64,000 nucleotides of DNA from Miltoncostaea oceani (GTDB lineage Bacteria; Actinomycetota; Thermoleophilia; Miltoncostaeales; Miltoncostaeaceae): contig NZ_CP064356.1 in assembly GCF_018141545.1 (NCBI RefSeq), positions 3,051,001-3,115,000 of the forward strand, written 5' to 3'. Under the pieces are notes generated by a model. The model saw only the letters and a program-made list of their open reading frames with translations, was not told where the DNA came from and did not search any database. Positions 32,401 through 40,902 of the stretch are shown here, in pieces. The position numbers were made by a program, and so were the translations under genes. Within the stretch, counting starts at the first letter, position 1. Each line of letters opens with the position of its first letter.

Positions 32401-33657
32401 ATGCCACAGGATGCCGGCAAGACGGCGCCGCGATTCCTTAGTCGCGTAGTCTCGTACTACTACGGGTCTGGCGATTACAACGGCCTCCGCATCGATCGCG
32501 AGGACAGCCCGTGGTCACGCGCGGCAGGGACCTTGCTACGTAAGGGGCTCATTGAAGTTATCGCGGAAGTCGATTTCCCGAACCCACATGTGAGACCGTG
32601 GGCGTGTCGGAGAAGTACCGACGAGCAACTCGAGAGCGTCCGTTCAGCGATGTCTGGAACAGGCCCCGCAGTGTGCCTGTACCCAACGGCCGTAGCGCTG
32701 AGGGGACGGCCCGAGGTCGAAGCGCTCAGGGACGAACCATTTGAGCAACGGCTCGCGAGCGGATCGGGCGGCCTAGAACTTGCATTCTTCCGCATCGACG
32801 TATTGGAGTCGTATCGCAACGATCCGACCTTTCGCTTCGACTTCAGTGATTTCGGCGCGAAGACGGCAATCTCCGACGACGCGTACACGAGCGATGAGAC
32901 GCCGGAGCACGAGAAGGTGCTCTTGCACTACCTTGGCTTTGCTTACGCTCAGCCGGTTCGGCGACAAGGGCCGATAGAACGGAGCGTCGCGGGGTTCGTC
33001 CGGGACCTTGCCAAGCTCTCTGCGGTGCATCAGCGAAGGTGGGCTACGTACGAGCTCACCGGGGGCGGCTGGCAGGCGCACCCGATGTGGTGGCGCCAGA
33101 TGATGGGAGAGTGGCCCGACGGCCGGGGGCCGTTCGAGGCCTTACTATATGAGCTCACGGTGTGGAACGAACTCCACGAGAGGGCATTCGGCACGCCCCT
33201 AGTGCGGAGCACGGAGCGGCCTCGGGAGTTTGGCTGGGTCCTGCGCCCGTCCCAAAGAGAGTACGACGACTTCGTGCAGCTGCTAGACAAGCTGTTGTCG
33301 GAGAATCTGCGGCACGAGGCGTTCGACGCAGCAGGCGTTCCCCGCAAGAGCTCAAAGGGCATGGACCACGCGACGCTCACCAGGTTGAACCTCTTGCTGG
33401 AGAAGACCGGCATCCCCAAGGACAGCCGGTCGGAGATCCTGAAGCCCCTAAGGCACGTTCGGAGTGCTCGTTCGAAGCCGGCCCACGCCATACGTCGAAA
33501 CATCACCAATGCGAGCTTCGTACACCGGCAGGCCGAGCTAATGAGCGAAGTGACGGGCTCCTTGCGAGATCTACGGCTGTTCTGGCAGAGGCACCCAGCG
33601 AACCAAGATTGGTGTGCGTCCGACCACCTAGCCGATCTGAAGGCTTACTGGCTTTGA
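32401..33657 (+). CDS. unknown third gene of the CBASS operon with HEPN-like C-terminal motif
   Basis: A 418-residue soluble protein that I cannot assign. Its ATG directly follows the CD-NTase stop, so it is translated by re-initiation from the same mRNA. The N-terminal ~300 residues contain no known motif. The C-terminal ~120 are helical with LRHVRSARSKPAHAIRRN; Arg357-x4-His362 matches the RxxxxH catalytic signature of HEPN ribonucleases (compare RNKxAH in abortive-infection proteins). It may be a second effector or regulator. The HEPN reading rests on one motif plus predicted helices; the gene order is certain. Confidence 0.7.
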   Translation: MPQDAGKTAPRFLSRVVSYYYGSGDYNGLRIDREDSPWSRAAGTLLRKGLIEVIAEVDFPNPHVRPWACRRSTDEQLESVRSAMSGTGPAVCLYPTAVALRGRPEVEALRDEPFEQRLASGSGGLELAFFRIDVLESYRNDPTFRFDFSDFGAKTAISDDAYTSDETPEHEKVLLHYLGFAYAQPVRRQGPIERSVAGFVRDLAKLSAVHQRRWATYELTGGGWQAHPMWWRQMMGEWPDGRGPFEALLYELTVWNELHERAFGTPLVRSTERPREFGWVLRPSQREYDDFVQLLDKLLSENLRHEAFDAAGVPRKSSKGMDHATLTRLNLLLEKTGIPKDSRSEILKPLRHVRSARSKPAHAIRRNITNASFVHRQAELMSEVTGSLRDLRLFWQRHPANQDWCASDHLADLKAYWL

Positions 33658-33775
33658 CCTTCAGCCGAGGCATCGCCAGTCCCAGGCATCGTCTGCCGGC
33701 TGGCACCCCTTCCCGGACACCGAAGGTTTGGGTTCAACTTCAATCCCTTTAGGCCCGCTTGTTCACTGAGATGCG

Positions 33776-33801
33776 GTATCGCCACTGACATCTGGCGATA
33801 C
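33776..33801. repeat. inverted repeat between the CBASS operon and the integrase
   Basis: GTATCGCCA-ctgacatc-TGGCGATAC is a perfect nine-base-pair inverted repeat in the 235-base gap between two convergent genes. No T-run follows on either side. It could be a terminator or a recombinase/excisionase binding site near an attachment point. Confidence 0.45.
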
Positions 33802-33892
33802 GGCTCGAGTGCCGTTGCTTCCGCCTGGGACCGCTCTCGACCGCTCCACGGGGTGTGGGACTCCCCCATTTTTCCCCCACGACTCAGGGCGT

Positions 33893-35050
33893 TCACTTCT
33901 CCTCCGACGCGCCGGTACGACACGAGCGGCGGAGGTAGTCGTTTAGGAGCTCGGCCGCCTCGTCCTCATTGCCGGGCATGAGGTGGCCGTAACGGTCGAA
34001 GGTCATCTGGATCGAAGCGTGGCCGAGGTACGCCATCAGGCCCCGTGCGTTGACCCCCGCGGCAATGCACATCGAGGCGAAGGTGTGGCGGCACTCGTGA
34101 AATCCAATCGGCTGCAGCTCAGCCACGGCCCAGGCGCGGAGGGCACGCTCCCGAAGGCTGACATGGGCGAACGGGCGCGTTTCCGAGCGTCCGAAGATGA
34201 GTCCACGGCGACGTCCCGACCGTAGAAGGTGCTTGGCCAGGTGGGCGCGCAGCTCTTCTGCGATGGGCACTCGCCGGCGCCCGCTCCGGCTCTTCGGCTC
34301 GATCGCGCCTTCCCTGGCATCCCATGACCGATCGACGCTGATCCGACCCGCGTCAAGGTCGACGTCCGAGACCCGGAGCGCCTTCAACTCGCCGAGCCGC
34401 AGGCCTGCATAGAGGGCGGTCGCCCAGATGGCCCGGTCGCCCACAGGGAGAGCCGCCAGGAGCTGCGCCGCCTCAGAGGGAGAGGCGACCCTGTCCCGAA
34501 CCCCACGCACCGCTGGCAGCTCCAAGTGCTCGAGTGGCGAGACAGTCACCTGACCAGCCCGCAAGGCGCGCCTGTAGAGCACGCGCAGAGGCATGATCGC
34601 GTTCCGGACAGTCGACGGGGACGCGCCATCCGCGACGAGGCGATCGCAGAGAGCCTGAACGTCCCTGCGCCTGACCGCGTCGAGCTTCATACCTCCGAGC
34701 GCCGGCAGAACGTGCCGCTCGAGGTGAGCCCCGTAGCCGCGCAGGACACTCGGCTTGTAGACGTCTCCCGAGCGGTTGCGGACCGATCCGTCGGCCATCC
34801 CATCGAGCAGGCTGTCGGCCGCCTGGCGGACAGTGGGCTGCCGCTCTGCCGTCAACGTCCCGCGGCGCACGGCGGTGACCGCCTCCGCTCGCCAGGATCG
34901 CGCGGCGGCCAGGCTCGAGAAGGTCCTGCGGATTTCGCGGCCGTCGCGCGGGCTCCATACCGCGGCGCGATAGCTCGGCTGGCATCCGCACCGCCGACCG
35001 TCGTGGGCGGCGCAGCCCCGCCGGTGGCGCACCTCTATTCCCGCAGGCAA
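33893..35050 (-). CDS. int: tyrosine recombinase (integrase)
   Basis: A 385-residue phage-type integrase. The N-terminal part has CxxC-like Arm-binding sequence (RGCAAHDGRRCGC), followed by a core-binding SAM-like domain and the catalytic domain: first Arg in ALYAGLRLGELKAL, HECRHTFAS box, YLGHASIQMTFDRYGH with the catalytic Tyr. It integrates and, with the excisionase-like protein upstream, excises the element. I chose the TTG at 35050 (GAGGG upstream); a GTG at 35032 is possible. It is downstream of and close to the excisionase-like gene. Confidence 0.92.
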   Translation of the reverse strand: MPAGIEVRHRRGCAAHDGRRCGCQPSYRAAVWSPRDGREIRRTFSSLAAARSWRAEAVTAVRRGTLTAERQPTVRQAADSLLDGMADGSVRNRSGDVYKPSVLRGYGAHLERHVLPALGGMKLDAVRRRDVQALCDRLVADGASPSTVRNAIMPLRVLYRRALRAGQVTVSPLEHLELPAVRGVRDRVASPSEAAQLLAALPVGDRAIWATALYAGLRLGELKALRVSDVDLDAGRISVDRSWDAREGAIEPKSRSGRRRVPIAEELRAHLAKHLLRSGRRRGLIFGRSETRPFAHVSLRERALRAWAVAELQPIGFHECRHTFASMCIAAGVNARGLMAYLGHASIQMTFDRYGHLMPGNEDEAAELLNDYLRRSCRTGASEEK

Positions 35051-35072
35051 CGGGCCGCCCTCGATGTCTCGC

Positions 35073-35297
35073 TTAGCTCGCCCATCGTGCGGCCTCTCTC
35101 TCCAACCAGCGCTCAAGTTCTCGGATGGGCACGATGAGACATCGACCGCGCCGAACGATGCGCAACTCGTGCCGAATGTGTCGGTCGAATGTGTCGCGCG
35201 AGACGCCGATTGCAGCGGCGGCTTCATCCAGCGAGAGGCCGAGGCGTGGCGGGGTCGGTCCGTCCGAGGAACGCAGTGGAGAGGGTGTCGAGCTCAT
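35073..35297 (-). CDS. excisionase-like helix-turn-helix protein
   Basis: A 74-residue protein with a MerR/AlpA-type helix-turn-helix (LSLDEAAAAIGVSRDTFDRHI) and wing-like RGRCLIVPIRELERWLERE. These are typical recombination directionality factors lying just before integrases. It starts on an ATGA overlapping the end of the lysozyme-like gene, so it is co-translated with it, an odd partner. Integrase follows 22 bases later. Confidence 0.85.
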   Translation of the reverse strand: MSSTPSPLRSSDGPTPPRLGLSLDEAAAAIGVSRDTFDRHIRHELRIVRRGRCLIVPIRELERWLEREAARWAS

Positions 35298-36265
35298 GGC
35301 ACGTACCCGACACGCCGAGCGCCGATGTGGATGTGGTCCCAGTGGTTGCCGCCGACGTACGTGCGCCACAGGACCTGGAAGCGGATGCCGCAGCGCTCGA
35401 CGTTGAGGACGCCTCCGGTCGAGCCCCACTCCGTGTAGCCCGGCCCGCCGGTCGCCGCCGCGATCCGCGACGCGGCGGCATCGCCGGCGGGGGCGCTCGT
35501 GCCGAGGTCGTTGGCGAAGCACTCCGAGCACCCCACCCAGTGGTCCGAGACGCCGCCGCTCGCGGTCGTCTGCCGTTCGCGCTTGACGCTCGTGATCGGC
35601 AGACCGCCGATGCGGGCCAGCGCCTCGATAGGGCGTTGCGTCCCGCCCCAGGGGCCGGCCGGGCAGAGCGCCGCCTGGACGTCTGTGGGGGCGTCGGGGA
35701 CGTATGCGATCGAGCCGTTGGGGTCGCCGCCGAGGTCGGCGTAGTAGCGGCCGACGGCGTCGGTCCACGCCGAGTTCAGTCCCGTCGGGTCGTTGGCGGC
35801 GCCAAGCGGCGCCCAGACTGGCTGGATCGCGGTGAGGGTGTCGCGGCCGCGAGCGACGTACCCCCGGGCGAGGCCCCGGGCGACGGTGGCGATGTTCGCC
35901 TCCCAGCTCGGGAACGGGATCGCGGGACCCCAGCCGAAGGCGTTGTGGATCCCGGCTCCCGATCCGGCCGTGCCGAGCACCGATTCGTGCATCGCGATCG
36001 CGACGAGTGCCCGCGGGTCAATGCCGTTGCGCTCCCCCTCACCGACGAAGACCACGCCGAGCCCAATGAGGGGCGAGTCGGGTACCTGCTTGGCCATCCA
36101 GCGATCGAGTGACCCAGCGTCGGCACGAGAGGCACCGGGAGCGCCGCCCGGGCTCGCGACACCGAGGAGGGCGATCACCGGCAGCCCGACCGCCAACGCG
36201 ACCAGCGCCGCGAGGCCCGCGCCGGCGAGGGCGATCGGCCGCGAGAGGCTGTGACCGGCGGTCAC
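35294..36265 (-). CDS. secreted lysozyme-like peptidoglycan hydrolase
   Basis: A 323-residue protein with an N-terminal membrane/signal segment (LAGAGLAALVALAVGLPVIALLG). The lysozyme-like domain follows (~60-200; VAIAMHESVLGTAGSGAGIHNAFGW, with the catalytic-type Glu in MHES, and WEANIATVARGLARGY), resembling glucosaminidase/transglycosylase folds used to open the wall for conjugation. The C-terminal part ends in GGNHWDHIHIG, reminiscent of metal-site segments in peptidoglycan peptidases. GTG at 36265 overlaps the IclR stop (GTGA) and its own stop overlaps the excisionase-like gene. The DNA-transfer role is inference. Confidence 0.7.
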   Translation of the reverse strand: MTAGHSLSRPIALAGAGLAALVALAVGLPVIALLGVASPGGAPGASRADAGSLDRWMAKQVPDSPLIGLGVVFVGEGERNGIDPRALVAIAMHESVLGTAGSGAGIHNAFGWGPAIPFPSWEANIATVARGLARGYVARGRDTLTAIQPVWAPLGAANDPTGLNSAWTDAVGRYYADLGGDPNGSIAYVPDAPTDVQAALCPAGPWGGTQRPIEALARIGGLPITSVKRERQTTASGGVSDHWVGCSECFANDLGTSAPAGDAAASRIAAATGGPGYTEWGSTGGVLNVERCGIRFQVLWRTYVGGNHWDHIHIGARRVGYVP

Positions 36266-37179
36266 GTGGCTCGGGAGCCCTTCGGCCGCGGCCGGCGGCG
36301 GGTCGGCTTGGCCGCAGGATCTGCGGTGGCGCCTGCGGGCCGGATCTCGAGCGGCGGCTCCATGACGAACTTGACTTCGACGACGGGGCGCCAGGGGGGT
36401 AGCGCGGGGAGTGTTCCGGCGCCGAGGCGGCGGGAGATCTCGGCGGCGGCTTCGACGACGGCCACCGCGATGTCGTCGAGTGCCGCGTCGGGGAGGCGGC
36501 TGGGGGTGGTGCCGACGCCGACGGCGGCGACGACGGCGCCGGTGTGGTCGCGGACGGCGGCGCCGATCGAGCGGCGGGCCTCGTGGAACTCCGCGTCCTC
36601 GAGGGCGTAGCCGCGCTCCTTCGCCGCGGTCAGATCCTCGATGAGAGCCTCTTTGGTGACGATCGTGCGTGTGGTCCAAGGAGTGAGGACGATCTCGCCG
36701 AGGGCCGCGTCGCGGTCGTCCGCCGGGAGTTCGGCGAGGATGGCTTTGCCGAGGGAGGTGGCGTGGGCGGGGAACGCCCGTCCGAGGGGCCGCTCCGGGC
36801 CTCGGAACTCGTCCACGTGGACGGCCCGGCCGCCTGAGAGCACGGCGATCAACCCGCCGAGCCCCGTCGCCTCCTGCAGCGCGGCGAGCGGGGGGCGGAA
36901 CTCATCCCAGGGCCGGAGGGTGGCGATCGCGTAGCCCCCGAGCTCCGCGAGGCGGATGCCGAGGCGCCACCCACCCGACACCGGACCGCGGACGACGACT
37001 CCCGCGGCCTCGAGGTGACGCAGGAGCTTGTTGGCGTACTCCTCCGAGAGCCCGAGCTCCTCGGCGATCGCGGAGAGGGTGAGCTCCCCTCGATCGGGGG
37101 GGCGGAAGAGGTCGAGGACCGACAAGGCGTGCTCGAGCTGACGGACGCGGTTCGCCCGGGGGAACCGAGGCTCAGCCAC
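36262..37179 (-). CDS. IclR-family transcriptional regulator
   Basis: A 305-residue IclR regulator. The N-terminal winged helix is RQLEHALSVLDLF ... LTLSAIAEELGLSEEYANKLLRHLEAAGVVV. The effector-binding GAF-like domain includes ATGLGGLIAVLSGGRAVHVDE, AHATSLGKAILAELP and FHEARRSIGAAVRDHTG. The C-terminal 40 residues are a basic, Pro-rich tail not usual for the family. It lies in the integration operon of the element (overlapping the lysozyme-like gene by four bases). IclR proteins normally control catabolism, so a role in element control is unusual and inferred from position. Confidence 0.88.
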   Translation of the reverse strand: MAEPRFPRANRVRQLEHALSVLDLFRPPDRGELTLSAIAEELGLSEEYANKLLRHLEAAGVVVRGPVSGGWRLGIRLAELGGYAIATLRPWDEFRPPLAALQEATGLGGLIAVLSGGRAVHVDEFRGPERPLGRAFPAHATSLGKAILAELPADDRDAALGEIVLTPWTTRTIVTKEALIEDLTAAKERGYALEDAEFHEARRSIGAAVRDHTGAVVAAVGVGTTPSRLPDAALDDIAVAVVEAAAEISRRLGAGTLPALPPWRPVVEVKFVMEPPLEIRPAGATADPAAKPTRRRPRPKGSRAT

Positions 37180-37209
37180 GCGCCCGCCCCCCGCTACCCG
37201 GGAGGATCC

Positions 37210-37656
37210 CTACCGGGCGCTCCGCCTGTCGTAGCGGATCCGGTCCTCCGGCTCGTCGCGGCGCATGTGCTCGATCAGCTCGTCGCGTGAGAACCGCCAG
37301 CGTTGTCCCTCCCGCCAGCCGGGGAGCCGTCCCTGGTTCGCCTCGCTGCGGATCGTCCACTCCTTGACCCGTAGGAGCTCCGCTGCCTCGTCGGCGTCCA
37401 TCCCCGCCGACGCCGTCCCCTCGCGGGTGTCGAAGGGCGAGCGCGGGAAGGGGTCGTCCTCGGCGACGGCACCCGGGCTGAGCTTCACTCCCCGGGCGTC
37501 GGCGACCAGGTCGCGCAGGAAGCGCCACTCCTTGCCGATCCGCCGCGCCGGTAGGCGCCCCGACTTGGCGGCGCGCTGGACCGTCTCCAGGTTCTGGCCG
37601 AGCCACTGGGCCACCTCGCTGGCGGTCAGCACCTCGTTCGCCGGTGTGCGAGTCAT
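37210..37656 (-). CDS. protein with two excisionase/MerR-like helix-turn-helix domains
   Basis: A 148-residue protein with two similar DNA-binding domains. One is VLTASEVAQWLGQNLETVQRA ... RIGKEWRFLRD; the other is MDADEAAELLRVKEWTIRSEA ... REGQRWRFSRDELIEHM. Each resembles the HTH_17/AlpA type. It begins the minus-strand integration operon and is divergent from the transfer genes at 37795. It is therefore a good candidate to control both directions by binding the palindromes in the 139-base gap. The start codon is uncertain (ATG 37656, ATG 37665 or TTG 37674). Confidence 0.8.
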   Translation of the reverse strand: MTRTPANEVLTASEVAQWLGQNLETVQRAAKSGRLPARRIGKEWRFLRDLVADARGVKLSPGAVAEDDPFPRSPFDTREGTASAGMDADEAAELLRVKEWTIRSEANQGRLPGWREGQRWRFSRDELIEHMRRDEPEDRIRYDRRSAR

Positions 37657-37746
37657 GAGACGCATTCTGAACAACCGACCGAGGTCGCGGGGGAAGCGGA
37701 CTGTAGGATTTCATAGCTTGTGTTCTTCTTCCTCGGATCAGCTATT

Positions 37747-37780
37747 CTCGGTTTGCCGCAAACAGTCAACCGAGCATAAG
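37747..37780 (+). promoter_or_regulatory. promoter and operator of the transfer operon
   Basis: TTGCCG (37753-37758), 16 bases, CATAAG (37775-37780). Over it lie CTCGGTT ... AACCGAG (37747-37774) and GTTTG-CCG-CAAAC (37751-37763). AGTCAACCGA (37764-37773) recurs exactly at 41828-41837 before the second transfer gene block. Confidence 0.55.
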
Positions 37781-37794
37781 GGGATAGCGGGGTG

Positions 37795-38556
37795 ATGGCA
37801 AACGACGATGGCGCGATGGACTGGGACGAGGTCGGTGGAGACCTGCCTCACCCTCCCATGCATGAGCCGCCGGCCGTCACTGAGCCGAGGGTCCTCGACA
37901 AGGACGTCCCCTGGCCCGCGCGGTGGGAGCCTGTGCTTGGACCCGGCGGTGAGGACCTCGGTGACGGCCTCGTACCGGTCGGAGGCGAGGACTCGCCACC
38001 CGTCCACACCGCCCGCGGCCGCGGGAGCAGCGGCCGGCGTCGCCCTCGGGCTTCCACTGCTACTCGCGGCCCCCGCTCGACCTCTCCTCCTCGCGGCCGG
38101 CCCTCGATCCGGCGTCCCGATGCAGGAGCGCTCCTGGGGGCGGGAGTCGCCGCCGGGCTGCTTGGGCTTGCGACGCTGCTGGTCGTCGTGCTCTTCTCCT
38201 TCGATGGAAGCCCACCGGCCGATCGAGACTCCGGGAACGTGGCGGCAGTGAACGCGCCCGCCGTGGTCGGCTCGAGCGTCGCCGAGTGGCCCGCAGCGTC
38301 CGCCCGCCTCGAGGCCCGCATCCGGGAGTCGGCGGAGCGCCGGCGCGAGGTGGCCCGCGAGAAGCAGGAGCAAGCGCGCCGCAGGGAGCGCGAACGCGAG
38401 GCGGCGCCAACACCCAGCAGCCCCGAGGCGACGCAGGTCGCGGCGCCATCACGCCCCGCCGCCCCCGCCGTACCGGCGGCACCGGCAGCAGATCCGTGGC
38501 CGGGTGTCTCGGCAGCTGAGCGCGAGTTCACCCCGGGCCCCTGGAACCTCAACTGA
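37795..38556 (+). CDS. membrane protein with basic, disordered flanks
   Basis: A 253-residue protein with one membrane helix (~110-135, AGVAAGLLGLATLLVVVLF). The ~110 preceding residues are acidic then Pro/Arg-rich, and after the helix comes a charged helical stretch (ARLEARIRESAERRREVAREKQ) and a Pro/Ala-rich end. No enzyme motif is seen. It is the first gene of the plus-strand transfer operon and its stop overlaps the next start. It may anchor or position transfer machinery. Function unknown. Confidence 0.65.
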   Translation: MANDDGAMDWDEVGGDLPHPPMHEPPAVTEPRVLDKDVPWPARWEPVLGPGGEDLGDGLVPVGGEDSPPVHTARGRGSSGRRRPRASTATRGPRSTSPPRGRPSIRRPDAGALLGAGVAAGLLGLATLLVVVLFSFDGSPPADRDSGNVAAVNAPAVVGSSVAEWPAASARLEARIRESAERRREVAREKQEQARRREREREAAPTPSSPEATQVAAPSRPAAPAVPAAPAADPWPGVSAAEREFTPGPWNLN

Positions 38557-40376
38557 TGCGGCGCCCCGGACTCCAGCGCCGCACCGTTGGCTTGGCCGTC
38601 CTCGCCGCGGGGGGCTCCCTGGCAGTAGCGGCCCCCGGACAGGCGACCGAGGGCAGCCTCTACGGCTATGGGGTCGAGGCGCTCGTTGCCCAAGCCGTCC
38701 CCGACGACCAGTGCTCGGTGGCCCAGACCGGAGCGAGTCTTGGTGTCACTTGCCCACCGATCGGAACGTCTCTCACCGGGACCAAGTGGCAGATCGACCT
38801 GCGCACCCCCGTCCCCGGGTCGGTGATCGAAGCTCTCAGCTGGCGGGCCGTCCGCTTTCACCAGACACCAACCTCGATCGCCCAACAGGTCCTCGCCGAC
38901 GGCGCGCTCGCCTGGCAGGTCGCCGAAGCCGACATTCCGCGGAGCCCGTCGCAGCCGAAGGCCTACCAGATCGGTGTGCGGGCGCAGACGGCGTCGCTTC
39001 GGCTGCTGCAGACCGAGGCCCGCCAGCAGCCCAACCGCGTCTGGACGTTCCTCGATCCGGCGATCGCTGTCCGCGACGTGCAGGCGCCGTCGGCGCGCTG
39101 GATCGCAGTCCCGGGTGGATGGATCACCGGCGACCAGGCGCGCGTGCAGTGGGAGACGTCGGACAACTTCGGCTCCGACGGCATCGGCCAGCAACGCATC
39201 TCGGCGATGGGACGCGGGCTCTACGCCGGCACGCCCGGCCAAGGGCCCCACATGACGGGGCTCAATGTCGCCCCACTTCCGGATGGGGTCATGACCCTGC
39301 GGCTCGAGGTCGATGGCGACGGCACCGGTGGTGCCGGGTTCCAGGACGCGACGCTACGGATCGATCGCACTCCGCCCTTGGCGAGCGTCTCCCTCGTGGG
39401 TCTACCCGCGGACGCTGTGCGCGTGACGGTCAACGTCGCCGACGCCACAAGCGGCGTGAGTGACTGGACCCTCCGGGCCCACGCCCCCGACGGACCGACG
39501 GTGGCATCGTCGTCGGCCGGCGTCATCACCAGCGACGTCGACCTCGCCACTTACGCCGCCCCGGGAGAAACGATCCGCTTCTTCCTCACGGCAACCGACA
39601 ACGCAGGCCTATCGCGACAGGTCATCTCAGCCCTCGTCACACGACCCTCGCCGACCGCCGCCGGCGGGCCGACCACGACGATCATCGGGGGCGACGGACC
39701 CCTCGGCGAACCGGGGCGCATAGAGGCCAGCGGGGCACCCCTGCCGAACTTCTCGCGCATCGAGACGCGCGGTATCCGCGCCCACCAAGCCCGCAGCTAC
39801 AGTCGCACCGGACGGCTCCTAATCCCGCTGGTCGCATCGACGTACGCCCGCTCGGTAGCGGTCTCGGGCCGCTTCCTGCACGCAAGCGGGCGTGGCCTTC
39901 GTGGTGCCTCCGTCTACCTCGTGGACCCGAAGGGCTTCACCGCGGCGACGACGCTGACCGACGGGCGCGGGCGCTTCACCTTCAAGATCCGACCGCGTCG
40001 GAGCGGGACCTGGCGGGCAATCGCCCTCGGGCGGCCCCTCGTCGTCGCTCCCGCCGTCGTCCAGCTTCGCCCGCGAGTGCGGACGAAGGTCAGCACGCGG
40101 TCGATCCGTCCCGGCGACACACTCCGAGTGAGCGGAGTGATCACGCCCCGTGGAGCCGGGAGGGGCAAGCTGGTCAAGCTCGAATGGCGCCTGCGAGGGA
40201 AGTGGCTGCCGCTGCAGTTGGCCACCGCCGACCGCCGTGGCGTTTTCTCGCTGCGCTACCGGTTCAGCCCGGGCACGGCGCCGTTCACGATCCCGATGCG
40301 CGTAGTCGTACCTCGCGAGCGGGGCTGGGCGTTTCTTCCGGTCGTTGCGAGGCGCTTCGACGTCGCCGTGGGGTGA
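38556..40376 (+). CDS. large secreted protein with Ig-like domains
   Basis: A 606-residue protein with a signal peptide (VGLAVLAAGGSLAVAAPGQA). The middle part is beta-rich (DATLRIDRTPPLASVSLVG is typical of bacterial Ig-like domains around metal- or surface-binding repeats), and the C-terminal third resembles CNA-B/carboxypeptidase-regulatory-like beta sandwiches (SGRGLRGASVYLVDPKGF; TLTDGRGRFTFKI). It is probably extracellular or surface-attached and may act in cell-cell contact during conjugation. No sortase motif is visible. It shares a one-base TGATG overlap with the preceding gene. Confidence 0.7.
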   Translation: MRRPGLQRRTVGLAVLAAGGSLAVAAPGQATEGSLYGYGVEALVAQAVPDDQCSVAQTGASLGVTCPPIGTSLTGTKWQIDLRTPVPGSVIEALSWRAVRFHQTPTSIAQQVLADGALAWQVAEADIPRSPSQPKAYQIGVRAQTASLRLLQTEARQQPNRVWTFLDPAIAVRDVQAPSARWIAVPGGWITGDQARVQWETSDNFGSDGIGQQRISAMGRGLYAGTPGQGPHMTGLNVAPLPDGVMTLRLEVDGDGTGGAGFQDATLRIDRTPPLASVSLVGLPADAVRVTVNVADATSGVSDWTLRAHAPDGPTVASSSAGVITSDVDLATYAAPGETIRFFLTATDNAGLSRQVISALVTRPSPTAAGGPTTTIIGGDGPLGEPGRIEASGAPLPNFSRIETRGIRAHQARSYSRTGRLLIPLVASTYARSVAVSGRFLHASGRGLRGASVYLVDPKGFTAATTLTDGRGRFTFKIRPRRSGTWRAIALGRPLVVAPAVVQLRPRVRTKVSTRSIRPGDTLRVSGVITPRGAGRGKLVKLEWRLRGKWLPLQLATADRRGVFSLRYRFSPGTAPFTIPMRVVVPRERGWAFLPVVARRFDVAVG

Positions 40377-40640
40377 GCTACTCCGGGGCACTTACTGATC
40401 GGCAACGGCAGGGTCAGCGAGATGCGCCTGCCCTATGCGTCAACACGCCAGGCTTCCTAGTTAGGGGCCTCGAAAGGGTCCGGGCCACTCGGGTCCGGTT
40501 GCGGCCCCGGCTGCCGTCGTTGCTTCGCCCAATCCTTCGATCAGTCCGCACGAGGTGACGGACTGAGGACCGTTGCACGGCTGAAGCGGGGGCCGCTCCT
40601 CGGGTGAACGTGAGGCTGGCGACGGTGCTGCCGGTTGTCG

Positions 40641-40898
40641 ATGGCGGTTATCGAACGTCGGGAGATGACGGGGCCGCGGCGTCCATCGATCGCGGCCACG
40701 CGGATGTCCCCTGCCGGCCCGTCGGCCATCGCCCCCCCTTGGCGGTCGCCGGGTCGCTTGGATGCGCCCTTCGACCGACTGCTCGAGGAACGCGACGACA
40801 GGACGCAAGATCTGGACACGGGCCGGCGGTTAGACCCTTTCCCCCAGTTGCCGTCGGCTGGTCCGTGGGATTCTCCCCCGCATTCAACCAAGGAATGA
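40641..40898 (+). CDS. possible 85-residue protein
   Basis: ATG at 40641 opens a frame whose second half (LDAPFDRLLEERDDRTQDLD) looks more coding than its first. It ends just before the ribosome binding site of the next gene. It has no signal, membrane helix or known motif. The rest of the 525-base gap (40377-40902) holds nothing I can name. Low confidence. Confidence 0.3.
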   Translation: MAVIERREMTGPRRPSIAATRMSPAGPSAIAPPWRSPGRLDAPFDRLLEERDDRTQDLDTGRRLDPFPQLPSAGPWDSPPHSTKE

Positions 40899-40902
40899 AT
40901 GC

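Larger units (their letters stand above)
17428..33700. mobile_element. serine-recombinase integrative region carrying defence and metal-resistance cargo
   Basis: The region begins at the 3' end of tRNA-Ser(CGA) with a large serine recombinase. It continues through ImmA/XRE regulators, a replication-relaxation protein, a coupling ATPase and small membrane genes, then cargo (C39-like pair, CmtR/CadD, CBASS). Sequence between about 25.8 and 33.7 kb is visibly richer in A and T than the backbone. I found no matching direct repeat of the tRNA end inside the window, so the right border is a guess placed before the tyrosine integrase. It may be nested with, or a fusion to, the next element. Confidence 0.6.

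Noticed and set aside
33733-33750. GGTTCAAcTTCAATCCC-like sequence as a tRNA 3' end (attR)
   Set aside because: The spacing does not fit a T-arm and there is no acceptor sequence or match to tRNA-Ser(CGA), so I do not treat it as an attachment site.
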